Shown here: positions 57,334-64,000 of the stretch, one piece after another
Position numbering within the stretch: the first letter of the stretch is position 1
How the letters are laid out: each line of letters opens with the position of its first letter
Source of the DNA: JAKFWI01 sp031398975
GTDB lineage: Bacteria; Pseudomonadota; Alphaproteobacteria; Caulobacterales; Aquidulcibacteraceae
DNA: 64,000 bases
NCBI GenBank assembly: GCA_031398975.1
Contig: JANNOI010000028.1
Location: 30,838 to 94,837, forward strand
Direction: 5' to 3'
Made by a program: the position numbers and the translations under genes
The notes under the pieces: model-generated
What the model was told of the DNA's origin: nothing
What the model saw: the letters and a program-made list of their open reading frames with translations, nothing else
The model's database searches: none

Positions 57334-59598
57334 TCAGTATTCGTAGCGGATCGTGAACAGCCCCCGCACGGGATCCTGGGCGTAATAATAGCCGATAAGC
57401 TGGGAGGTGAACTCCTCCACCCCGGTGCAATTTGTGCACTCCAGCGCCGCCGACCATTTCCCGCCATCGTTTTTGTACCGTAGCGCGAGATCGAGATAGG
57501 TGTTGGCGTCGGTGCGGGTGTTGACGGTGTTGGCGTTGGTGGTCCAGTACGGGCCGAGGAAGCGCGCCACCACGCTCGCCCCCACTTCGCCCGCGACCGC
57601 CGCAACCGGCTGGCTGTAAATCGCCCCGGCGGAGAAGGAGATGTCCGGCGCGCGGGCGGGATCGGTCTCGGTGGTTATCTGAGAGGCGGCGGCCGCCAAA
57701 GGCTGGGGAATGACATAGGTGTAGCGCGCATTCATCAGCGCGCCGTTGAAGAACAGGTCAAGATTGGGCGAAGCGACATAGAAGGCCTCGATCTCCAGCC
57801 CGTCCACCACCTGGGTCCCGGCATTGTCCTGCAGGCTCTGCAGGCCGGTGACTCCGGCGACGGGGATGGAGCGGTTCACCTGCAGGTTTTCGGTTTCGGA
57901 CCGGAAGATGGTGGCGTTGAAGCGCAGCGTGTCTTCGAACAATTCTGACTTCAAACCCAGTTCGACGGAGGTCGATTCCTCAGCCTTGAACGGCAGCGTG
58001 CTCAAGATGTTGGTGACGCGCGCGTTCCAGCCCCCGGACTTGAACCCCTCCGTATACGAAGCGAAGAAGCGGACATCGTCCTGCACGTTCCATTGCAGCG
58101 CCACGCGCGGGGTAAAGCGCTCGAAATTCTGTTTGATGGGGATGCCGTTGGCCAACAGCGTGTTGGTGGTGAACGCCGTCGCCGTGGTGGTGATTCCGGT
58201 AAAGCGGCGCGGGGTCAAAGGCCCGTAGCCGATCTTCTTGCTTTCCCAGGTATTGCGCCCGCCCAGCGTCAGCGTGAGCGCGTCCGTGAGATCGATATCC
58301 GCCTGCAGATAAATCGCGTAGGTCTGGGCGCTGTTGATCAGACGGCGGTCCGCGATCAGCAGCGGATTGGCCGAGGCCGTGCTCGCGGTGCGCGAGGTGA
58401 ACAGGTCGGCGAAGATTGTGTCATTCTCTTCGCGCAGATAATAAAGCCCCCCGACATAGGAGATCTTCTCCAGCGCATCGCCCGCGATCTTGACTTCGTG
58501 GCTCCACTGGTCGTTTTCCATGTCGCTCGTGATCACGTACCGGCCATAGGGGCTCGTGATCGCGGTCGCGGTCGGCCCCGGATAGAGATCCACGGAATAG
58601 ATCTGATCGAGCGCGCGATAGCCGAAAATGTAGTTCAGCGCGGCGCCGCCGAACTCGATGCCGATATTGGAGGTGATCGCGCTATTGTCGGCGACGCTGC
58701 AATTGCCGCGTTGATTCAGCACCAGATCCACCAGCGGATCGTCCTCGCAATCGCCTTTGCGCACGGCGTCCAGCATCTCGTAGTAGATCGGCTCATTGGT
58801 GGCGGTGTTGTTGCGCATCGCGATTGAGGTCTGGTCCTGGGAGGTGGCCTCGAGGGCGATGTCCCAGGTGATCGCGTCCGTCGGCAAAAAGCGCAGGTCG
58901 AAGCGCGCGCCCCAGCCTTCCTCGCCGTTGAATTTCTCCCCCGTGGCGATGTTGTCGAGCCAGCCTTCCTCCTGCACGACATAGGCGGAGAATTTCGTCA
59001 GCACCCGGTCATTGATCGGCGCGTCGATCGAGCCGCGGGCTTCGTAATGCTCGTACGAGCCCACCCCGCCCTCGGCGAAGAAGCCAAAGTCCGGCGAAGG
59101 CTTCTTCAGGTGTATGCTTACCGCCCCGGCCGAGGTATTGCGCCCGAACAGCGTGCCCTGAGGCCCCCGCAACACCTCGATCCGGTCCACGTCGAAAAAG
59201 GAGTAATTGTTGCTGCTCTGGCGCGTGACATAGACGTCGTCGACATAGGTCCCAACGGGCGCGTCGAAGGTCGGCACCGATTCCACGCTGCCCAGGCCGC
59301 GCAGAAAATAGGAATTGGCCGAGCCCTGCCCGGTATTGTTCCACGACACCATGGCCGGCACGAAGCGGGTGATCGCCAGCGCGTCCCCCGCCTGGAGGGC
59401 CTCCACGATCTCGGGGGAAAAGGCGGTGACGGATAGCGGGATGTCTTGGATGTTGGCGGCGCGGCGTTCGGCGGTGACGATGATCTCGTCGAGCTTGCCC
59501 TCCGTGCGGGCGGGGGCGTCTGTCTGGGCGCCCGCGCTGGTCCAGCCCAACAGGGCCGCCGCCGAGACGCCCGCCACGATCCAATACCGACGCTTCAT
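57334..59598 (-). CDS. TonB-dependent outer-membrane receptor
   Basis: 754-residue TonB-dependent receptor. Signal peptide (about 1-25, TSAGAQ), a TonB-box-like EIIVTAERRAANIQDIPLSV, the plug domain (LRGPQGTLFGRNTSAGAVSI) and a C-terminal beta-barrel ending RGLFTIRYEY. The DEIIVTAERR lead and RxxLAxxxP-like plug are of the type associated with organic compounds (for example sphingomonad and Caulobacterales receptors), not with classical siderophore operons. No FecI/FecR genes are adjacent. First gene of the cluster, divergent from the LysR gene; ATG 59598 chosen for the signal peptide. Confidence 0.88.
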   Translation of the reverse strand: MKRRYWIVAGVSAAALLGWTSAGAQTDAPARTEGKLDEIIVTAERRAANIQDIPLSVTAFSPEIVEALQAGDALAITRFVPAMVSWNNTGQGSANSYFLRGLGSVESVPTFDAPVGTYVDDVYVTRQSSNNYSFFDVDRIEVLRGPQGTLFGRNTSAGAVSIHLKKPSPDFGFFAEGGVGSYEHYEARGSIDAPINDRVLTKFSAYVVQEEGWLDNIATGEKFNGEEGWGARFDLRFLPTDAITWDIALEATSQDQTSIAMRNNTATNEPIYYEMLDAVRKGDCEDDPLVDLVLNQRGNCSVADNSAITSNIGIEFGGAALNYIFGYRALDQIYSVDLYPGPTATAITSPYGRYVITSDMENDQWSHEVKIAGDALEKISYVGGLYYLREENDTIFADLFTSRTASTASANPLLIADRRLINSAQTYAIYLQADIDLTDALTLTLGGRNTWESKKIGYGPLTPRRFTGITTTATAFTTNTLLANGIPIKQNFERFTPRVALQWNVQDDVRFFASYTEGFKSGGWNARVTNILSTLPFKAEESTSVELGLKSELFEDTLRFNATIFRSETENLQVNRSIPVAGVTGLQSLQDNAGTQVVDGLEIEAFYVASPNLDLFFNGALMNARYTYVIPQPLAAAASQITTETDPARAPDISFSAGAIYSQPVAAVAGEVGASVVARFLGPYWTTNANTVNTRTDANTYLDLALRYKNDGGKWSAALECTNCTGVEEFTSQLIGYYYAQDPVRGLFTIRYEY

Positions 59599-59921
59599 GG
59601 TGTTTCCCCTCGAAACTTGGACCCAGACATCCCCGCCCCGGATCCTATCCGCCGCAACCCGATCCTGCCCACCAGCCAGCGCCGCTGACTTGACGCCCAC
59701 CCCGGCAGAGCCTAATTCCCCGTCAACCACGCGGCCGCCGCCTCCGGTTTAGTCAGGCCTCTGGTTTAATTAGGCCCCGGCTTAGGCCTCCGGCTTAGTC
59801 AGCCCCGCCACGGCGGGGCCCTCATGGCGTGGCCAGCCGCCATGATCAGACATGATAGGCGCCGGCCCGCTTTCGCGATAACTTGCATAATTAAGACGAT
59901 GCTGTTCGCGGATTCAAAACA
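59599..59921. other. Control region between the TonB receptor and LysR genes
   Basis: 323 bp without a gene. It holds a 17-bp tandem repeat (59741-59803), a GC hairpin GCCCCGCC-AC-GGCGGGGC (59802-59819), an inverted repeat CATGGCG-N8-CGCCATG (59823-59844) and an AT-rich stretch with CATAAT just before the LysR gene. Two divergent promoters must lie here, but I cannot place them with confidence. Confidence 0.5.
59741..59803. repeat. Four-copy degenerate 17-bp tandem repeat
   Basis: Units CCTCCGGTTTAGTCAGG, CCTCTGGTTTAATTAGG, CCCCGGCTTAGG (5 bases shorter) and CCTCCGGCTTAGTCAGC follow without gaps. Located 143-205 bp upstream of the TonB receptor start. It could be an array of operator sites or a slippage product. 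Confidence 0.65.
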
Positions 59922-60830
59922 ATGGACCGGTTCCAATCCATGCAGGCGTTCGTCCGGGTGGCCGAATGCGGCAGCTTCGCGGAGGCCGCGCGCCGGCTGG
60001 GCGTGTCGCGTTCGGTGGTTTCCGAGCGGGTGAGCCAACTTGAGGCGCTCGTCCGCGCCACCCTGCTCCACCGCACCACCCGCACCGTGCGCCTCAGCGA
60101 GGCGGGCGAGCGGGTGTTGGCCGGCTACCGCGACCTCGTGGGCCGGATCGACGATCTAGAGAACGCCGTGGGCGACGGGGAAAAGGCGCTCTGCGGGCGG
60201 CTGAGGATCAGTTCGGTGCCCGATTTCGGCATCACCTTCGTGGCCCCGGCCCTGGCCTGCTTCGCCGAGCGCCACCCCGACCTCTGCGTCGAGCTGATCA
60301 CGGACAATCAGGTGATGAACCCGATTGACAGCGGCTTCGACATCGCGATCCATCTCCGTCAGGAGCGTGCGCCGGATCTTGTCAGCCGGACGCTCGCCTC
60401 CATCCCCAGCATCTATTGCGCCGCCCCCGCTTACCTCGCCGCCGCGCCCAAGATCCGCGAGCCGCGCGATCTGGCCCGCTGCGCGTGCATCAATTACAGC
60501 CTTCAGCCCAACCTTAACGAATGGACCTTCAAAAACGCGTCGCGTACGGAGCGGCTGCATGTGCGCTGGCGCCTGGCCAGCAACAGCGGCCCGATCATCC
60601 ATGATTTCGTTCGCCGCGGCCTTGGCGTGGCGGTGATGCCGCTGGTCCGGGTGCGGGAGGATCTGGAGGCAGGCCTCCTCGTGCGCGTGCTGCCCGATTG
60701 GGATCCCCCGCTGCTGAAGCTGACGGCCACCATGCCCGCCGCCAAACAAGCCAACCGGAAAGCCCAAAAGCTGCTCGACTTCCTAAGTGAGCGCCTCGGC
60801 GCGCTGGGCGAGCAGGGCCACAGCCTATAG
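59922..60830 (+). CDS. LysR-family regulator of the TonB/SDR/MFS cluster
   Basis: 302-residue LysR regulator. HTH: FAEAARRLGVSRSVVSERVS (residues about 19-38), followed by LLHRTTRTVRLSEAGERVLA. The effector domain (90-300) starts LRISSVPDFGITFVAPALAC. It is transcribed away from the TonB receptor gene, the classic arrangement for a regulator of a catabolic operon. The effector is presumably the transported compound or an intermediate. Its stop overlaps the convergent mutY by 6 bp. Confidence 0.88.
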   Translation: MDRFQSMQAFVRVAECGSFAEAARRLGVSRSVVSERVSQLEALVRATLLHRTTRTVRLSEAGERVLAGYRDLVGRIDDLENAVGDGEKALCGRLRISSVPDFGITFVAPALACFAERHPDLCVELITDNQVMNPIDSGFDIAIHLRQERAPDLVSRTLASIPSIYCAAPAYLAAAPKIREPRDLARCACINYSLQPNLNEWTFKNASRTERLHVRWRLASNSGPIIHDFVRRGLGVAVMPLVRVREDLEAGLLVRVLPDWDPPLLKLTATMPAAKQANRKAQKLLDFLSERLGALGEQGHSL

Positions 60831-61901
60831 CGCGGCCGCGCGCGCGCACGCCTTGCGGAACAGCGTAGGCAAGCCGGCCTCGGCGAGGGTTTCCAACCGC
60901 ACCCAGCGCCCGCCATCGGGCGCGGCCATCGGGCGGCTGAGCCGCAGGCGCATCACTTCCAGCGTCAGCGTGAAATGGGTGAACACGTGCTCCACCGCCC
61001 CGGCCGCGCGCCAGCGTCCCGGCGCGGGCGCGTAAGCGAGCGCCTCGGCGCGCGTCCAGGCCTGCGCCCGCCACGGCGTCGACGGCAAGCCGGCCATGCC
61101 GCCCAGCAGCCCCGTCTGCGGCCGGCGCACCAGGAGCACGTGGCCCTCCTGCTCCAGCCAGAACGCCACGCCCCGGCGGGCGGATTTCAACCGCTTTGCA
61201 CCCTTGCGGGGATAGGCGGCGGGATCGCCCAGGCGGCGCGCTGCGCACGCGAACGCGACCGGGCAGGCGCCGCACGCGGGGCTTTTGGGCGTACACACCG
61301 TCGCGCCCAGGTCCATCAGCGCCTGCGCCCAATCTCCGGGCCGATCCGCGCGGACATACCGGGCGGCCAAAGCGTGCAGGCCGGCCTTGCCGGCGGGCAA
61401 AGCCGGGGCGAACGCGTGCAGACGCGCCATCACCCGCTCCACATTGGCGTCCACCACATTGGCCGGGAGGTTTAAGGCGATCGCCGCCACCGCCGCCGCG
61501 GTATAGACGCCGACGCCCGGCAGGGCCCGCCATCCCGCCTCGGTGTCCGGAAAGCCGTTTTGCGACAACGCGGCGGCGGCGGCGTGAAGGTTGCGCGCGC
61601 GGGCGTAATAGCCGAGCCCCGCCCATTCCCCCATCACCTCTTCCTGCGCCGCCCCCGCCAGATCCTCCACCCGCGGCCAGCGGGCCAGGAAGCGGCGGAA
61701 ATAGTCGGACACGGCGGCCACGCCGGTCTGCTGCAGCATGATTTCCGACAGCCACACCGCATAAGGGTCAGGCCGCGCGCGTGCGCCCGGCGGCGTCCGC
61801 CACGGCAGCACGCGGGCGTGGCGATCGTACCAGGAGAGCAGAGCTGTGCGCGTCTGCGCGAGCTCCACAGCTACATCTTGGGGGTGGGGAGCGGGCGGCA
61901 C
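60825..61901 (-). CDS. mutY: A/G-specific adenine glycosylase MutY
   Basis: 358-residue MutY, removing adenine mispaired with 8-oxoguanine. Catalytic E53 in SEIMLQQTG, helix-hairpin-helix ALPGVGVYTAAAVAAIAL (about 126-143) with D151 in VDANVERV, [4Fe-4S] cysteines C203, C210, C213 and C219 (C-x6-C-x2-C-x5-C), and a C-terminal Nudix-like 8-oxoG recognition domain (GGMAGLPSTPW, VEHVFTHFTLTL). The only good start is GTG 61901. It converges with the LysR gene and is divergent from the DUF721 gene 23 bp away. Confidence 0.95.
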   Translation of the reverse strand: MPPAPHPQDVAVELAQTRTALLSWYDRHARVLPWRTPPGARARPDPYAVWLSEIMLQQTGVAAVSDYFRRFLARWPRVEDLAGAAQEEVMGEWAGLGYYARARNLHAAAAALSQNGFPDTEAGWRALPGVGVYTAAAVAAIALNLPANVVDANVERVMARLHAFAPALPAGKAGLHALAARYVRADRPGDWAQALMDLGATVCTPKSPACGACPVAFACAARRLGDPAAYPRKGAKRLKSARRGVAFWLEQEGHVLLVRRPQTGLLGGMAGLPSTPWRAQAWTRAEALAYAPAPGRWRAAGAVEHVFTHFTLTLEVMRLRLSRPMAAPDGGRWVRLETLAEAGLPTLFRKACARAAAL

Positions 61902-61923
61902 GCTAGGGCTTTACGGTCTGGTG

Positions 61924-62502
61924 ATGAATTTCCGATTCGATGCCGCGATCATGGCTGCTCCCGACCGCCCTTCCCAGCCTCCCCTCCCTTCCCAGCCTGG
62001 CCGCGCGCCCGAGCCGTTCCGCGAGGCGGTGGCCGCACGGGTGCTGGAGCGTCGCCGCGGGCGTGCGCCCGTGGCCGGCCCGCCCCAGGCGGGCGCGGTG
62101 GCCGCCGGCGTGCTCAGCCCGCTGCTGCGCGACGCAGGCATAGGCCTTACGGACCTGAAGCGCCACTGGGCCGAGATCGTGGGCGAACGCCTCGCCGGCC
62201 TCACCCTGCCGGAGAAACTCGCCGCCGGCGTGCTCACGGTCCGGGCCCACGCCTCGGCCGCGCCCTTCGTGCAGCACCAATCCGCCCTGATCCTGGAGCG
62301 CGCCAGGCTCTCAGGCGCACAGCTTACCGCGCTCGCCATCCGCCAGGGCGCGATCCCGCGCGCGGCCTCCAATGTCGCCGCGGTCACCGCCCCGCTGAGC
62401 GCGGAGGAGGAAAGCGTGCTCGCCGCCGCGCTGGCGGGCGTCGCGGACGGCGCGCTGAAAGCGGCCTTGCTCCGCCTGGGCCGCGCCATCGCCGCCGGTT
62501 GA
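61924..62502 (+). CDS. DUF721 (DciA-like) protein
   Basis: 192-residue DUF721 protein. The core LKRHWAEIVGERLAGLTLPE and the segment GVLTVRAHASAAPFVQHQSA are typical; the first 45 residues are Pro/Arg-rich. DciA-type members load the replicative helicase DnaB in bacteria without DnaC, and this could be the local helicase loader, but shorter DUF721 proteins have other or unknown roles. Gene order mutY - DUF721 - DsbA-like - smc is widespread in alphaproteobacteria. ATG 61924 (GTG 61921 also possible). Confidence 0.8.
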   Translation: MNFRFDAAIMAAPDRPSQPPLPSQPGRAPEPFREAVAARVLERRRGRAPVAGPPQAGAVAAGVLSPLLRDAGIGLTDLKRHWAEIVGERLAGLTLPEKLAAGVLTVRAHASAAPFVQHQSALILERARLSGAQLTALAIRQGAIPRAASNVAAVTAPLSAEEESVLAAALAGVADGALKAALLRLGRAIAAG

Positions 62503-62558
62503 CATCGCCCGGGCGCTCCCGCTCTCGTCACACCGTTCAGAGCCAGGAGCTTTCGCCC

Positions 62559-63203
62559 ATGTCCGCCACCCGCCGCGTCCTTCTCAGCGCCGCCGCCGCG
62601 TTCGCGCTCGGCTCGGGGTGCCGCCAGGACGCCGGCGCCGCCGCCAAAGGCGAGGACGCGGGCGACATGGCGCTGGGGGACCCCCGCGCGCCGGTGCAAT
62701 TGATCGAGTACGCCTCCGTCACCTGCTCCCATTGCGCCACTTTCCATGAAACCGTGTTTCCCCGGCTGAAATCCGCCTATATCGACACCGGCAAGGTCAG
62801 GTTCATCTTCCGCGAATTCCCCACGCCGCCTGCGGAGGTGGCGGTCGCGGGGTTCCAGATCGCCCGCTGCGGGGGCGCAGGCCCGGACAAATATTTCAGC
62901 GTCATCGACGCCCTGTTCAAACAGCAGGCCACGATCTTCGCGGCGCGCGCGCAGGGCAATGTCAAGGAGCCGCTGCTGAACATCGCCCGCTCGGCCGGGT
63001 TGTCCGACGACCAGTTCAGCGCCTGCGTGCGCGACGAGGCGGGCGCCCGGCGCATCCGCGCGGTGACGGAAAAGGCGGTGGAGACGTTCAAGATCGACGG
63101 CACGCCCGCTCTGGTCCTGAACGGGGAGCGCCTCGTCGCGCCCGACCTTTATACCTATGAGGGGCTGTCCAAGCGGATCGATCAGGCCCTCGCCGGCGGC
63201 TGA
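62559..63203 (+). CDS. DsbA-like thiol-disulfide oxidoreductase, predicted lipoprotein
   Basis: 214-residue DsbA/thioredoxin-fold protein. The N-terminus has a twin Arg (ATRRVLLSAAAAFALGSGC) and a Cys at 21 that could be lipidated. The active site is C56-S-H-C59 (VTCSHCATFHE) and the cis-Pro loop is IDGTPALVLNGE. It is likely a periplasmic oxidase or isomerase for exported proteins, including cysteine-containing flagellar or outer-membrane proteins. AGGAGC lies 8 bases upstream of the ATG. smc follows 10 bp later. Confidence 0.87.
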   Translation: MSATRRVLLSAAAAFALGSGCRQDAGAAAKGEDAGDMALGDPRAPVQLIEYASVTCSHCATFHETVFPRLKSAYIDTGKVRFIFREFPTPPAEVAVAGFQIARCGGAGPDKYFSVIDALFKQQATIFAARAQGNVKEPLLNIARSAGLSDDQFSACVRDEAGARRIRAVTEKAVETFKIDGTPALVLNGERLVAPDLYTYEGLSKRIDQALAGG

Positions 63204-63213
63204 AGGAGCGCAC

Positions 63214-64000
63214 TTGGAGATCAGGGAGCTGCGCCTGGCGGGGTTCAAATCCTTCGTCGATCCCGTGCGCGTCTCGGTGGAGGCGGGGCTGACGGGGGTG
63301 GTCGGCCCCAATGGCTGCGGCAAGTCCAATCTGCTCGAAAGCGTGCGCTGGGTGATGGGCGCCAATTCCGCCAAGGCCATGCGCGGCGAGGACATGGACG
63401 ATGTGATCTTCGCCGGCAATGACCGCCGCCCCGCGCGCGAGCACGCTGAAGTCACCCTCGTTCTCGACAATAGCGCGAGGCGCGCGCCCGCGGCCTTCAA
63501 CGATGCCGAGACGATCGAGATCGCCCGCCGCATCCGGCGCGGGGCCGGCTCCACCTACCGCGTCAACGGCAAGGAGGTGCGCGCCAAGGATGTGCAGCTA
63601 TTATTCGCCGACGCCTCCACCGGCGCCAATTCGCCCGCTCTGGTGCGGCAAGGCCAGATCAGCGAGCTGATCGCCGCCAAGCCGGAAAACCGCCGCCGTA
63701 TTCTCGAAGAGGCCGCCGGCATCGGGGGCCTCCAGCAGCGCCGCCACGAGGCCGAACTCAAGCTCCGCGCGGCGGGCGCCAATCTCGAGCGGCTGGACGA
63801 GGTGCTCGCCGAAATCGAAGGCCAGGCCAATGCGCTGCGAAAGCAGGCGCGCCAGGCCGAGCGGTACCGGACGGTCGCCGACGAGCTTCGCCGGGTGGAG
63901 GCGCTGTTGCTGCTGCGCCGCGCGCGCGAGGCCGATGCCGCCCTGGCCGCCGCCGAGGCCGAGCGCCGCCGCGCGGCCCGCGCGGTCGCCGAGGCCGCCG
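63214..64000 (+). CDS. smc: Chromosome segregation ATPase SMC (N-terminal part)
   Basis: First 262 residues of SMC. IRELRLAGFKSFVDPVRVSV and Walker A VVGPNGCGKSNLLESVRWVM are diagnostic, followed by the Q-loop region (ALVRQGQISELIAAKPENRR) and the start of the first long coiled coil (RAAGANLERLDEVLAEIEGQ). The start is TTG 63214 with GAAGGAG 6 bases upstream. The rest lies beyond the window edge. SMC with ScpAB organises and separates sister chromosomes; it sits 10 bp after the DsbA-like gene in the conserved alphaproteobacterial order. Confidence 0.95.
   Translation, partial: MEIRELRLAGFKSFVDPVRVSVEAGLTGVVGPNGCGKSNLLESVRWVMGANSAKAMRGEDMDDVIFAGNDRRPAREHAEVTLVLDNSARRAPAAFNDAETIEIARRIRRGAGSTYRVNGKEVRAKDVQLLFADASTGANSPALVRQGQISELIAAKPENRRRILEEAAGIGGLQQRRHEAELKLRAAGANLERLDEVLAEIEGQANALRKQARQAERYRTVADELRRVEALLLLRRAREADAALAAAEAERRRAARAVAEAA

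Noticed and set aside
1..64000. CRISPR arrays, tRNA/rRNA genes, insertion sequences, prophage
   Set aside because: No regularly spaced identical repeats, no tRNA-like cloverleaf, no transposase or phage gene was recognised by eye; a tRNAscan/Infernal run would settle the RNA part.

Overview
The window is a GC-rich chromosomal segment of an alphaproteobacterium, most likely Caulobacterales in the broad sense (Caulobacter, Hyphomonadaceae or Maricaulaceae type). The lineage call rests on a set of genes rarely found together elsewhere: ccrM (GANTC methylase), sciP (CtrA antagonist), flbD, flbE and fliX. The order fliK-flgD-flgE-sciP-fliF-fliG-flbE-fliN-flbD-flhA is the one I recall from Caulobacter crescentus. 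No rRNA, tRNA, IS element, prophage or CRISPR array was recognised. The segment reads as core chromosome with one catabolic-looking accessory cluster.

Layout. 1-673: start of an amino-acid permease (cut by the window edge). 842-6122 (minus): a tightly overlapping sulfate-assimilation operon, cysG - DUF2849 - GST - cysI - DUF934 - cysH. 6273-8253 (plus): a GcvA-like LysR regulator and a TauD-type dioxygenase, separated by a perfect LysR-type palindrome. 8379-9539: mnmA. 9587-27773: flagellar block 1: flgL and flgK (minus), then fliK-flgD-flgE, sciP, fliF-fliG-flbE-fliN-flbD, flhA and a FlhG-like ATPase, followed by a uracil-DNA glycosylase and a lytic transglycosylase (plus). 27755-29033: two glycosyltransferase-like genes. 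29047-29159: two large palindromes. 29182-39291: flagellar block 2: fliL-fliM-DUF6468-motE-TPR protein (minus), flgF-flgG-flgA-flgH (plus), dksA and fliX (minus). 39387-42815: a small metallopeptidase, two lipoproteins, a beta-barrel protein and thpR. 43022-45325: purC-purS-purQ and an acidic protein. 45329-47684: flagellar block 3: fliO-fliP (minus) and flgB-flgC-fliE (plus). 47723-52906: folB, a pteridine-reductase-like SDR, a radical SAM protein, a zinc peptidase, rnhB, ccrM and a tiny basic protein. 52922-60830: a TonB receptor - SDR - double hydrolase - MFS - SDR operon with a divergent LysR gene. 60825-64000: mutY, a DUF721 gene, a DsbA-like gene and smc (cut by the window edge).

How the parts work together. 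The flagellar blocks carry a readable cis-regulatory code. CtrA-type boxes (TTAA-N7-TTAA, 7 or 8 of 8 bases) lie upstream of fliF, the FlhG-like gene, the TPR gene, fliX and flgB/fliO. GG-N10-GC sigma-54 promoters precede flgK, fliK and flgF. Palindromes of the form CGGCA-N5-TGCCG, resembling FlbD-binding ftr elements, occur as pairs 21-22 bp apart upstream of those sigma-54 promoters, with a single related site at fliF. The regulators that would read this code (FlbD, FliX, SciP) and the CcrM methylase are encoded in the same window. In the sulfur region, TauD would release sulfite that CysI reduces. The accessory cluster at 53-60 kb looks like an uptake-and-degradation unit for an unidentified organic compound.
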